The notes below the pieces were generated by a model. It saw only the letters and a list, made by a program, of their open reading frames with translations. It was not told the DNA's origin and searched no databases. A program made the translations under genes and the position numbers. Shown piece by piece: positions 1-12,200 of a DNA stretch of 64,000 nucleotides. Numbering within the stretch: position 1 is the first letter of the stretch; every line of letters starts with the position of its first letter. Source of the DNA: Riptortus pedestris (Eukaryota > Arthropoda > Insecta > Hemiptera > Alydidae); assembly GCA_019009955.1 (NCBI GenBank), contig CM032230.1, forward strand, positions 10,465,501 to 10,529,500, given 5' to 3'.

Positions 1-540
1 CGCCAGGAAAGTTCTAGCCTCTATAGACCTTCCAGCCAGACCTCGAACAGTCTAGACAGTTCCCCTTTGATGTATGCCGCCTCCCTATAAAAAGGAGCTC
101 GGGCCAGCCGTGAGGCAGTTTATGCTCAGCGATCTTGATGTTCACATCAGTGCTACAGTGCGACTTAGTACAGTGCGGTAAAGTGTTTTTATAAGAAGAA
201 CAGTGTTGTGCCGTGACTGTAAGTAACAGTTTAGTGCCGTGTTTAAGACAGTGCAGTGCCGCGAAGTAAAGGACAGTGCAGTGCCGCGAAGTAGAAGACA
301 GTGCAGTGCCGTCTTTCTGTGAATTTCAGTGAATTATTGGACTGTGACTCATTGAAGAACAGTAACGCTATCAGTGTATACTGTGAGTAGTAATTAAGAA
401 TAATCACCAAGTTTATTGTGCATTGTGAAATAAATTTTGCAGTGATAAAAAACTGTGAAACTTGCGAGTATTTAATTTTGCAATCCAAAAGAACTCTTAT
501 TAAAAACGTTTATTACTGGTTTTGGTAATACAAAAACGTA
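1..540 (+). promoter_or_regulatory. LTR-like promoter fragment
   Basis: A GC-richer block holds a clear TATA box (TATAAAAAGG at 86-95) followed about 30 bp later by a possible initiator. It then has short CAGTGC-rich repeats and an A/T-rich tail ending near a run of AACGT and AACA motifs. This arrangement suggests the U3-R-U5 of a retrotransposon LTR cut by the left window edge, but no primer-binding site or coding part follows, so a solo LTR or an ordinary TATA promoter is equally possible. No protein-coding frame is convincing here. Confidence 0.3.
247..316 (+). repeat. 25-bp direct repeat, nearly three copies
   Basis: The motif GACAGTGCAGTGCCGCGAAG starts at 247 and 272, and its first 15-16 bases start again at 297, giving an exact 25-bp period. 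It lies just downstream of the TATA box and is probably part of the LTR-like leader. Confidence 0.75.
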
Positions 541-849
541 ACAATATTATTTGTTCATAACTAGTTAACTTGAGTATTCCACTTTTTAATGCAATCAATC
601 GATGTGAATAATTGAACATCTCTATTTATACAATTGTTCACCGATGGATAAATGTGTACAGATTTGATTATGTTGACTTAACTATTTACAGTTTAAAGAT
701 TTTAATATGGACAAAAAAACACATGGCAATAACTCCGTTTTAAAACATTGACCGACTTTGACACTTGCCTCTGTGCTTCTCTTAGACCACTTAACTCATT
801 TTGTCTAAAATTCGACTTAACCACTTATTCACTGGGGTGACAGATATTC

Positions 850-1860
850 TCTTAAGAGCTAAATACTCATCCAACTCCGATTTTTGAAAATTGTTTTTTC
901 GACATAATTTAAACTATGCTTTCATTTTATCTTTTAGTCTAATGCACTCTTCATCAAACCATAATTCCGCTACTTCTTTAATAGTACTTAGTAAATTATC
1001 ATTCAAAAAATTGGCAGGAATTTCCTCAGCCATTACTATTGCCCTACTACTATATGAATTCATACCTTCTATAAACTCAGTGATTTCATCTTGTGACCAT
1101 CTAAAGTGGCTATGTGTTTGAGAATGTTTTTGTTTTTTCCTCCCCGGTATGGAAAGCATAAAGGCATTTACTGACAAGGAAATGGGTAAATGCGAAGAGC
1201 CTCTAAATCATTAATAAAATTCAGATCGCCTACATAACACCAAACTAAATCAATAACGCTTTGGCCCATATGATTGAAAGATGTATATCCCTACCATTAA
1301 TTAATGCAAAACCGTGACTTGCCATGAAATCGCTCAAAAGGCGCCCCCTTGAGTTCATATCCCTGTCTAACGAATCATGAAACACATTAAGACTGTGGTT
1401 CCAGATATTCTGGAAGGGGCTCCTGAATACCTGGCCGAGAATTGAAATCACCGGCTATTAATGTTGTACAATTTGCATCAATTTTTAAATCGTTCAAACT
1501 AAGTTCAAGCAACTCCAATAAATATACCAAGTCTAAAGAAGGCCTGAAATAAACAAATATTAAAATTAAATTAGTTGACTTACAGTTTATTTTAGTGATA
1601 ATCCAATGGTTAGTTATATCTAGAACAACTGGCTTCGTCAATAGAGTGTTAGCTAAGATTATAAGTCCTCCACTGGCATGGCCATGCGATTTTTCTCTGA
1701 TTGGGTGGTGGAGTAGCTACAATACTAAAGTTCACATTGGGCGATAATTCAAGCGAGGCTAGTAACCATGTTTCTGAGCAGCAAATAAGTCCATAGCCTG
1801 AAAATTGATTAATTCCTTCAATTAAATTAGTATATCCCGTTGAGTTTCAGGGCAAAATAT
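850..1860 (-). mobile_element. Decayed non-LTR retrotransposon (endonuclease region to the start of RT)
   Basis: On the minus strand, broken frames read in the order of an apurinic-type endonuclease. A SETWL motif lies near 1775. The AGDFNSR motif follows near 1450-1470. Then comes the stretch between the endonuclease and reverse transcriptase that holds WFDEEC and LKDKMKA (914-1177) and a YLALKR motif near 855. These are hallmarks of CR1/Jockey/I-like LINEs. Several frameshifts and stops separate the pieces and no reverse transcriptase palm is present, so the copy is dead and truncated. The family within the LINE group cannot be settled from this fragment. Confidence 0.75.
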
Positions 1861-1935
1861 TTAAGTCAGACTACTTGACATGAGTAATTTCTCTCATCCA
1901 TGACTCCTGCCGTGTGTTTTGGTTCCGAAGTGAAG

Positions 1936-2436
1936 CCCCCCCACCCCCCCCCCCCCCCACCCCCCCCCCCCCCCACCCCCCCCCCCCCCCACCCCCCCCC
2001 CCCCCCACCCCCCCCCCCCCCCACCCCCCCCCCCCCCCACCCCCCCCCCCCCCCACCCCCCCCCCCCCCCACCCCCCCCCCCCCCCACCCCCCCCCCCCC
2101 CCACCCCCCCCCCCCCCCACCCCCCCCCCCCCCCACCCCCCCCCCCCCCCACCCCCCCCCCCCCCCACCCCCCCCCCCCCCCACCCCCCCCCCCCCCCAC
2201 CCCCCCCCCCCCCCACCCCCCCCCCCCCCCACCCCCCCCCCCCCCCACCCCCCCCCCCCCCCACCCCCCCCCCCCCCCACCCCCCCCCCCCCCCACCCCC
2301 CCCCCCCCCCACCCCCCCCCCCCCCCACCCCCCCCCCCCCCCACCCCCCCCCCCCCCCACCCCCCCCCCCCCCCACCCCCCCCCCCCCCCACCCCCCCCC
2401 CCCCCCACCCCCCCCCCCCCCCACCCCCCCCCCCCC
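1936..2436. repeat. Perfect 16-bp minisatellite, A plus fifteen C, 31 copies
   Basis: The only non-C bases between 1936 and 2436 are A residues at 1943, 1959 and every 16 bases on to 2423, which makes 31 exact periods. The minus strand is G15-T repeated, a strong G-quadruplex former, and the plus strand could form i-motifs. Open frames across it (proline/histidine/threonine on plus, glycine/tryptophan/valine on minus) result from the absence of stops and are not genes. It sits at the 5' side of the minus-strand LINE relic. Confidence 0.95.
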
Positions 2437-2612
2437 AATAATTCTTATTCAGGAGCATTAATGCAACAAATACATTTCGAGTAAAATCCTCAGAGCTATT
2501 ATGCTTCCCAACTATTGTTAACAATCATCATTTAAGCAGCTGAGTGATATATATTAAAGCAGCTGATTTTAACAGGATCTTAAGTTTCTTATCAGTTAAC
2601 AATATAGTTTAC

Positions 2613-2770
2613 CAGGCCTCGGGTTAACCATGTGAGTTAAAGTGTTGGTAAGTGAACCTGGAGTGGTAAGTTTGATCCTCGCCTGGGCAATAGGAATTTA
2701 TTTAGTGATGGGACTCATTGAATAAAATCCTTAGCCCCACCCTGGCTAAAAAAGCACAATCAAAATAGGT
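2613..2770 (+). mobile_element. tRNA-like SINE copy
   Basis: It shares with copies near 4140, 10745 and 54990 an A-box-like CATGTGAGTTAAAG, a B-box-like AGTTTGATCCTCGCCTGG, and a tail around AATAAAATCCTTAGCCCCACC. The two boxes fit a tRNA-derived RNA polymerase III promoter. The 3' end is shortened compared with the copy at 54990. Confidence 0.65.
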
Positions 2771-3140
2771 ATACTGTAGTGTCAGGCTTGAGGAGATCAA
2801 CTTCCTGATTTCCTCTTCACAACGCATATTTAGTAATATGCTATTGGGCTGGAACGTATCAAGTGGCATTTCCTAGGTTACAGGGAAATGAAAGAAAAGA
2901 TAAACTTCAACAATATTCTTGTTATTTAAAATAGCATAGATAGATGACTTTGATTTTTATAATTGGAACAAACATACAGACAAAACTATAGTCAGTTGAA
3001 GGCAAATCAAGTGATTTTCAGATTTATTTAAAAGATAATTGACTAACATAACAACATTATAATAACATAATGCTTCTAAGTCTCCTGCTGGCTAACAAGG
3101 GCAAGGGTGTTTTCTTTAAAATTTCCATGAAATGTGTCTA

Positions 3141-3260
3141 TTAGCAGATTTCCCTTAAGGGAAATCAGCTATTGAGGTCGTACTCATGACGCGAGTTTCG
3201 AAAAATTTCTTCAAATGTCCATCAATCCTACCCAGGAGATGATGAAAATGAGGTTTGTTC

Positions 3261-3320
<60 letters not shown>

Positions 3321-3805
3321 TGTCTGTTAACGCTCTAGCGGTTGCAATTTTCGTTTGATCGTTACCAAACTCGGAATTTATTCGTTTTATGTAAAAAGGA
3401 AGATCAAGTTCGTTAATGGCTGAAATTGGACCAGTGGAAGGGGGGGTTTGGAGGGGGGATTTTTAAAAATTCCAAAAATCTCCGTTATTATGCGTCGGAT
3501 CGAAATATTGTATAGAATCAATCTTATTGCAAATTAAATTTACTATAAATATTGTTCTATACATTTTTTCTGTATCTTGAATATTAACCGAGATATTTGT
3601 ATTCTGTGTGTGGTTGGCATGAGTCGGCTAAGTTCGGTACTTTCCTCCGAGAGCTCTGGCAGCCGTTTCTGTAACTGTTCGTCCCTCGTGAATAAGTTTA
3701 GAGATTCTTACTACTACTGTTGTTATTAGGCTGATTTCTCTACTGTAAAACATCACGTGGGAAATCTGCTTAGTTTACGCAGCCCCTGCGTGATGGACTT
3801 TTTTT
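3141..3805 (-). mobile_element. DINE-1-like (Helentron-type) non-autonomous element, short form
   Basis: A complete minus-strand copy of the family described under the copy at 19561. Its 3' end with the perfect palindrome GATTTCCCTTAAGGGAAATC lies at 3147-3166. A (TA)n core of about 50 bp lies at 3267-3315, and the 5' end (GTCC..CAGGGGCTGCG type) is at 3775-3800. No coding capacity. Confidence 0.8.
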
Positions 3806-4139
3806 GAAGAGGAATAGCTCCTGTAATAGTCTCACTAGTTTTTAAAAAATTATAACAAACATACTGTCATCTTAGATATGCAGTAGGTGTTTCTTGACCT
3901 ATGCAACTGGTCTGATTGTGGCATAATCCTAGTGTTTTTCTGCAATTATCACCCATTTTCCTCTACAAGTACGAGACATTAAAGAAGTATATATTTTTAT
4001 TTTGTAAAAGCAACAAAGATATCTGATAGTCAATCGGTCAAGTTACATGTCTTGAGAACATGCCCCTGGCCCATTAGCCACTTCACCTTCTTTTGCTGAA
4101 CTTCTTTTATTGTGCTTTATTTGTATTCAGTTGTTTATT
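3806..4139. other. Unassigned spacer
   Basis: AT-rich spacer between repeats, with no open frame, splice-bounded exon or recognisable repeat. Confidence 0.5.
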
Positions 4140-4327
4140 TGGGGCTCATACTAGCCATGTGAGTTAAAGCTTTGGCCTTAATCTAACATGGTAAACCTTG
4201 AGTGGAGAGTTCAGATTCCAGCGTGGGTAAAGGAATTTATTTTGTGGTGGAATTCATTAAATAAAATCCTTAGTCCAACCCTGGTTAGAAAAGGGGATAA
4301 CCCGTCCTAATTAGCCTTATTTGCAAA
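4140..4327 (+). mobile_element. tRNA-like SINE copy
   Basis: Same family as 2613-2770, with the CATGTGAGTTAAAGC A-box region, a degraded B box and the tail AAATCCTTAGTCCAACCC, then GGATAACCCGTCCTAATTAG. It abuts the 5' end of the next DINE-1-like copy. Confidence 0.7.
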
Positions 4328-4329
4328 AA

Positions 4330-5130
4330 AGTCCGTCACCCAGGGGCTGCGTAAACTAAGCAGGTTTCCCAGGTGAAGTTTTACAATAGAGAAATTTCAC
4401 GAGAGTCGAGCAGTTAAGGAAACTGCCGAACTAGCTTTTGGCAGGATAGTCACCCAGCCGTTAGCGGCCCAGATATAATAAAAATGCAAATATCTCGGTT
4501 AATATTCAAGATAGAGAATAAATGTATATAACACTATTTATAGTAAATTTAATTTGCAATAAGATTGATTCTGTACAATATTTCGATCCGACTATAGTAA
4601 CGGAGATATTTCGAATTTTCGAAAATCCTCCCCTCTAAACCCCTCCTCCCACTGGTCCGATTTCAGCCGTTAACGAACTTGATCTTTCTTTTTACATAAA
4701 ACGACTAAATATCGAGTTTGGTAACGATCAAACAAAAATTGTGACCGCTAGAGCGGTAACAGACAAATATATATATACTGCTCAAAAATGAATAGGGATA
4801 TTGGTTATTTTTTCTTATCCTATTAATTTTAATTAAATCGATCTTAATTAAATTTCTTTTTTATGGGGGGAAAAAGACAATAATTTCTAATAAATATTAA
4901 TGTTATTTATAATAAAAAAAAAAAATATGCTAGGCCCCATACATACAACAAAACAGCCAATATCCCTATTCATTTTTGAGCAGTTTAGATAGATAGATAT
5001 ACAGTTTTGAACGGACCTCATTTTGGTCATCTACTAGGTAGGATCGATGGACATTTGAAGAAAAATTTCGAAAATTCTGTCATGAGTACAACCTCAATAG
5101 CTGATTTCCCTTAAGGAAAATCTGCTAAAA
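4330..5130 (+). mobile_element. DINE-1-like element with a nested MITE
   Basis: The plus-strand copy begins with GTCCGTCACCCAGGGGCTGC. It carries the conserved body (ATATCTCGGTTAATATTCAA; AACTTGATC; ACCGCTAGAGCGGT) and ends in TCTGCTAAAA after the 3' palindrome, here with one mismatch. Its TA core is split by a 208-bp inverted-repeat element at 4777-4984. Confidence 0.8.
4777..4984. mobile_element. Tc1-like MITE
   Basis: The ends are near-perfect inverted repeats: ACTGCTCAAAAATGAATAGG on the left and its complement on the right, extending about 34 bp. The ACTGCTCAAAAA start is typical of Tc1-family ends. It sits in the TA-rich core of the host repeat, as expected for a TA-targeting transposon. 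The interior is AT-rich and non-coding. Confidence 0.8.
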
Positions 5131-7958
5131 GATTGCGTTAATAAATAATTTAATTTAATTTAATTTTTATAGAGGCTAATAGGTTACTTTATTCAATAAC
5201 TTTTATAGTTAATTTGTTAATTATATTTTTGTCAAAATCAAAATGGGTCTATTGGATCATCAGATTTTATGAAATTAAGAGGGTCCTCTGTTTTCCTACA
5301 TATTTTATTTGAGTGATTTGTCATCATAACTATTGTTTAACTGAGCACTATGTTCACACATAATGGAAATATATATATATATATATATATATATATCTGT
5401 ATGTACCTGAACCTGTGGAATATAATAGTGGCCGGCTTTAAGGAAAAATTGAAAAACCAGCAGCTCCACTAAAATTTCTGGTAATTTTTAGAAAAATAAC
5501 TAGAAATTATAGTTATTGCCAGTTCAAAAAGAGAACATATACCACATCTATGGGCAGTAGGACACTAAAATCTATAATGACTATACATATTTGTGGTATA
5601 CACAGAGTTAATATGAGTTTTTATTCTACATTGGAAAAAAAAAATATGATTTAAAAAAAATGGTATTACATATAGAATCATCAAACTCTGTTGTAACCAG
5701 GGGAAAAAAGAGGGAAAATCTAATTGGTCATACTTTTATACATCATGCCTAATCAAAAATGTATAAGCATTATTGGGGATAGAATAGGATAAAAGACTTT
5801 CAATAAAAGCTAAACACAAAAACAAAGTGCACTTAAAAATCGATGTACAGAGCAAATGTAAAAATATTTATCTAAAATTATAACAATCAGTAAGTGAAAA
5901 GCACGTTCCTCTTTGATTTGAGGTCAAAAACTAATTCATATAATTTACAGATAGTCAATTTGTATTTGAGTACTGTACAACCCATACCGTGAAGCATTAA
6001 TTTATTTAATAATAGGACTACTGTGGATGGATTATCTAATAAGCCAACCAACCACCCTTTTCTACCCAGACTGTGACTTGAAATTTCATTAAGTAAGTCA
6101 ATAAATCACAGGACCAACTAACATTAGTGTAAAATTAATGTAACTTTGCTATTCATAATACAAATAAATTCAAAAAATATTCATATTATATCAAACATAA
6201 GTTATGTTCCCTATAAATGTGTTTACCTTGTTTAAATATAAAATATCCTCTTTACCTTTCATCTTATAATTAAAATTTTCCTTCCCTGTCACATGCTCTA
6301 GATTTAATTGATATTGCCCAATACTATGTTAATTAAGGTGTTTAGAACACAATGGCTCAAGTCATTTTAAATTTTACACATCCTTTAATTGGCTATATTC
6401 AAAGGTAAGGGTATATATAATTGATAAATATCCTCACTGATATCAAGACGGTACTTGGAAAAAATTGAATCCATTTACTAAAATCAATAGCTAAATATTT
6501 GTTTGTTTTTTCCTCATTACTTAGATCTATTGTGTTCTAAACTTGCCAGAAGTTCTCACCGTATAAGAGAAATGACCATGCTTAATTTTAACCAAAGAAC
6601 AGTAAGCGGGACTATGTTGAACAATTCCTGTTCAAAAAGCTTATTATTTAAAAAAAAAAAAAAAAATTGTCTTATAATATTTTCTACTTTATTCACCCCT
6701 TGTCCCTGTTCTATGGTTAATCCATACCAAGAAGATACAAGATTTACCTCTTAAGCAGAAAAGATTTCATTTATGCCTAGCAAAAAAATTAAGTAAATGT
6801 ACCATCACCATTCCCAAATCTAGCCCAGAAGACAACATGAACCCAATCCCATCATGCTCAAATTACACAGGTCTGCAATAATAATAAATACAAATAACTA
6901 AAAGGAAAACAGGATATGATTTTTTTTGTTCACTGTAGATTTCTATCCACTAAAATTTAGGAAAATATTTAAAAAATGTTATGCCATGAAGTTTTTGTGG
7001 AAAACACTAGGAATTATAGGTAACGGGAGATGAGAGGGGGGTTCAAAATTATGGATTATGGAAAAATATATTGTCACTCTAGAAACAGAAAGTGTTTCTA
7101 ACATTTATGTTCTAATATATCAATTGAAGGGTTAGACACAAGTCTCGGGTTAGATCGCCAGGTTTGATAACAGTTTATGCCCTAAGTTCTACTCAGTATT
7201 GAAACATTTATATTAACCAGATACTCCAGAGGTCCTGAAACTTCTTTGTCTTATGTAGATGAAAGAATTGTAACTGTAACAATTTATTAAAACGACACTT
7301 CTTTGTCTCAAAAACCACTGGAAATGTTTTTTTTTGGTTTTGGGAAGAACCCTGCTTAGCTAATGTTGCATTTTTGAAAATTCATTAACTTCCAATGTGT
7401 TTTGACTGATATTCAATAGTAGTGAGATTTAGAAGAAAAGAAAAAAAAAAAACACAATAAAAACACAATTAATTTTTATGTATTTATTGATGAAACTAAA
7501 ATTAAAAACCCAAAATAAAATTAAGGTCTTATGTATTACATAAAATCAATAAGTAAAATTAATGGTTTATAGTGGATGGAATGAGTCTGGTGATTGATAC
7601 AATTTTTCAATATATTGCATCAATTTACCAAGGTTTAATCTTAAATCTCCTCGGTTAATGATGTCCAGTTTGTAACTTTTATTTTGTGAGTAGATACATT
7701 CACTGAAACATTTTCCCACTAGATATAAAAATGGAAAAGCGAATAAAAGAGATAGTTAACATGTAGTGTCGACTATAATATACAAGATTTGTTTTCCAGT
7801 CGTTAACAGTTTGAAATAGAATATGAAGATTGGATTAGCCTATACACAGAATCATCCCACCATATTTATCACAATACAAATCTACTGTAACATATTCAGT
7901 AAATGTGCAATCATTTAATTGTACTACCTATGATGTCAAAAGTGGTAAATAGCCGAAT
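5131..7958. other. AT-rich non-coding stretch
   Basis: No credible gene. It holds a (TA)n run at about 5367-5397, a SINE-like minus-strand fragment near 6040-6115 and A-runs near 6652 and 7440. The open frame at 6503-6754 is low-complexity and has no recognised domain. Probably ERH intron 3 or downstream flank. Confidence 0.5.
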
Positions 7959-7962
7959 TTAA

Positions 7963-9077
7963 CCCTCGGTCAGGCGCGTCAAGAATATTCCGCCGTCGGG
8001 CGCGTGTATCTCAGAGATACAACCTCAACCGTTTTTACGGAAATACAGTTTTTTAACATATATTTTGCACTAAAATGTTCAGTGTGTAATTAGAAATCGT
8101 ATCTGAGGAAGTATTTGTTTGAAACAAGTAAATAATTTTCGAAATTGACACCTACTATAATAAAAAAAATCATGGTAGATAATATAACCAAGTTGGTTAT
8201 AGATTCATTGTTATTAAAACCGTGGACGATAATTTTTAAAATATAATTAAAACATACAAATATCAAAAGAAATAGTTTAAATGCATATGTCTTAATTATT
8301 CATAATTCATTTCAGTTTGTGAACAATATAAACAAAATATCTAAATATAACTTCATTCAAAAATAAGTAGCACAAAATCACTTTTAGATAAGACTTATAA
8401 AAAATCATCTAAGTTTTAATGTACCAATCCTTTTAAAAATACCAGTTTAATTATTATCTCTTTTGCAGAGCTGCATTACAATTAGGACAAGGCGTGGAAC
8501 TATGTTGTAAACAAATTTTGCTTTTGCAAATCTCACAAGAATAATGAGTAAACCTACATTTCTTTTCAGTTTTTCTTGGTTCACATCATTTGCTTTAGTT
8601 CGTTGTAGTGGAGGGAATTTTTTTATGCAGTTCTGTACTTGAGTTCAATCTATGGTCCAATGAGTCTCTGTACTCGTCAAGTTTCGTCCCTAGTTCGGTT
8701 GGTAAACGTCTACTGTTGTCACTGCGTCATACAATATTTTCTTGAATAAGTTCTTCTGAAAGCTCATGTATGAGCAAAATAATAGAAAAATTGGTTTATA
8801 TAATTACATTCAATAAAGAGAAAGTTAATTGATGTATATATTTATGAAATACAGATTTCAAAAAAACTTACGAGATCGGGCGCGTGGTATCTAGGAGATT
8901 AAACTGAATGACAGGTGAAACACACGACTCCATCAAACGCAGTGACACTACTGACCTTGAGGGGGGGACCTCTATACCACATAACTCGAAGCACTACACC
9001 ACCACTCTCTGCTAGGAGGAGTGGCAAATATTTTTCTAGAAACCGTGTATCTGAGAGATCACGCGCCCGACGGAGGG
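7963..9077 (-). mobile_element. piggyBac-type element with TTAA target sites and a transposase relic
   Basis: The element is bounded by TTAA at 7959-7962 and 9078-9081. The left terminus begins CCCTCGGTCAGGCGCG, and the right terminus read inward begins CCCTCCGTCGGGCGCG (two mismatches in 16). Further copies of the GGGCGCGTGTATCT motif lie just inside both ends. On the minus strand at 8454-8590 is a Cys-rich tail with C-x2-C and His spacing like the piggyBac C-terminal zinc-binding domain (CEICKSKICLQH). The catalytic domain is deleted, so this copy is non-autonomous. It lies 156 bp downstream of ERH exon 3. Confidence 0.85.
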
Positions 9078-9233
9078 TTAAGTGGAAGAAAAAGAAATTG
9101 GCTTCATTAATGGATTAGCATACTAAAACAAATTACTATAAATATATAAAGCAGTTGACTTTTTATTTTCATTTTGCAGGCCTGTGTAATTATTATTAGC
9201 AAATGTTATTAATAATACATGAAAACTGCTTAC

Positions 9234-12200
9234 ACGAGACATGAGAGGTCAGCAAGCTGGTCAATGAAGTCGAATAATTGACTGATGTCATAGGTAATGG
9301 CAGGTGTGTTAGGGTTCTGCTTCTTCAAATGCTCTTCATAGATCTTACACACCCCTGGAAAATAATTCAAACAAATTAAAAATACTATCAAAGCCTAGCC
9401 TTCTAAGCAAATATTATGAAGTAAACAGTGATATGACAGAGTGAGATATCAGGTTAACGAGATTAGCAAACATTCTTTAAATAATTAATACTAAAAGGTT
9501 AATATTGACTTCTGAATACTAATAATTTCATTAAAATATCTATAAAATGGCACACAAAAAAAAATAAATAAAAGGGTTTGATAGCTTCATTAATTTACTC
9601 CTCTTCCATTCAAATTATGTTACACACAAATTTAAATCAAAACTAATGGAAAATAGGATATTTTCAAAAATATTTACCCCATTATTAAAAATAATATACT
9701 GCAGCACACACATTTTAAAATTTTTCTTTTAAACTGTGTTTTTAATGCTTAATTCATATTCACTTTATACTTCTATGGCTTAGAGGAGTTTTATGTCGCC
9801 TTAACAAATAGTCTTTAACTTGAAAGATTGGGATTTAAATTAGCAAAACTAATGTTCACTTATTATTTTCTGTATTTAAATTTAACTAGTCCTATTTGAA
9901 GTCAAAAATTATGACATGAAGCAGATATTGTTCCACCTATCTGAATTAAAGTTACATAGTAATAATCCAAACATGAGCCATAGCAAATCCTGTTAGAACC
10001 ATAAATGCAATGTCTGTACTAGTCATGAATAAATACTAGACTTGCAATATTGTAAAGTATTCTTATTCCAGTAAACCATTAAATTAGTTTATTATATTAA
10101 TAAATAATTCTTATAATAATAATGCTTTGTAATTGTATTCTTTAATTTTAGATTTTGTATTTATATAACGAATCATAATGTACATAAAAATACATAGATT
10201 ACTAGAAAAACAAATTTTAAAAAGAGGAGTTAGTAAAATCTGAAACTAAATAAAAACAAATTTTGGTCATTTTAATCCCAATCTTTCTTAGCAAACCTGT
10301 TTTTTAGAATCATTAAAATACTGAACTAACGTGGTGAATTTTAGTAATATCTTTTGAAACAATTTCACTCAGACACCAACAATCTCACTAATGATCCATT
10401 AACTACATCATGAATATTTCCAATTTTTCTAAAAAAATAAATAATTTTTTTATTATTCTTTCAAAATTCATTCTTCCTTCTCAAAAAATGTTCGAATTAA
10501 AGCAAGGCTACACACAGAAATAAAGAAGGTAATGCATGCAGTAAGAGCAAGCAGAGGCTCTTTAGGGTTGGAATTAGGCCTTTTTTTAGTGATGAACACA
10601 TGAAAAAAATGTTTTCACAATTTTTGAAAATTTATAACTAAAAAATGTGAAGTAAAATGGATGTACGTATGTATAAATAATTGGTTTCAGAAGTGTTAAG
10701 TATAAATAAAGCAAAGTGTCAAGAAAATTCAAGTTGACCTGGTTGAAAACTTCAAATACTTGGAGGCCCAGACTAGGCATGCGAGTAAAAACATTGGCAT
10801 TAATATCACTTGATAAACCTAAAGCGATGGACAAATTAAATAAAATAAAGTCCCACCCTGGCTAGAAAATGATGAAGACCTGTAAATAACTCGTCTCTAT
10901 TACCTACAGAAGCATAAAGTGGACGTTAATATAACTAACACAAATTTTTTGACTTCATATAGAATGAAAATGTTGGTAAAACAAATGCATAATAAATGAA
11001 ACGTTGTATACAATTAAGGCTCTCTGAATAAAAAAATGTGAACTACACTTCTAATTATTGTTCAGCGTATAGAACTAAAGCCTATTGTACTAATGTTCGA
11101 CACTATGATTGACAGGAACAAATGTTTCTTTCTTCAGTAATATTAATAGCATACAAGACATTGCCATTTTAAAGCAACTGCACCAAGATTTAATAGTATA
11201 ATTTTAATTGAAACTACATAACACTAATATAATGTATCGATACAGAAATATCACAGTCATATGTATTAATCTAGCAAAATAGTTCAGTCATTTAGCATTT
11301 GGTACACTATATGAGAACAGTTTAAATAACACCACATAAAAACATTTGTACCCCAATAAGAAATTCCGTTTAGGCTAATATAATATACAAGTCTAAATTC
11401 TGCTACAACTGTTGAGATTTAATATTCATGTGATTCAACTGTTACTATTATTAAACATAGTTTCAGGTAATGAAGTTCTTGGGAGTAATATCCCCTTCTG
11501 GTCAAAAAATGTTGGTAACCTGTATGACTCAAAAGTGGATAATAATTTAAAATACTTCTAAATTACTAACTTGTATAAGAAGAGATTAGTAAATAGTAAT
11601 ATCTTTCAACCTATGGATATAACTAAAATCTATGAGAAACTCTACAAATTATTAAAAGAGAATGTATCCCAAAATGTTTTTGAAGTCTTGTATTTCACAA
11701 ATATTTTAGTAGGTACAATAAATTGTCAAAGGGGCAGGGGGGGGGTTAAGAATCCCAGTAAGAATAACTCAGGATGTGATTATATTTTATAAATTTTCAA
11801 TAGAACAGGTACTTCAGCTGAGAAAACACTAATGTTATAATGTATATACACTCAGAAAGGCACTTGTATTATAATTGGAGCATCACAAATACTTTTTTTT
11901 AATAATACCAAACATTTTTATTAATGGAGCATTTTCTTTATGCATAGATTTACAAAATTTGAAGAAAGATGGCTCTATTACAGTGATTTCTACTATAAAA
12001 CTAAAGGATTCGCAGGAAGTATACCGAAAATGTTCTTTGTATACAAACACACCACCATTTTAATTTACATTTGTATAACAAAAAAATATCAAAAGACGTA
12101 TGAAAAATAAATAAACTACAAACATTTGAAGAGGGAAATGACAAAATAAAGCATTAGACATGACAAGAAATAAAAATCTAACAGGCACAACCTTAATTCA

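Noticed and set aside
1866..2524. Long Gly-rich (minus) and Pro-rich (plus) open frames
   Set aside because: They are translations of the 16-bp C-rich minisatellite in several frames. Stops cannot occur in it, so the frames mean nothing.
2613..2770. tRNA gene
   Set aside because: The A/B-box-like motifs belong to a dispersed SINE family and no cloverleaf can be drawn.
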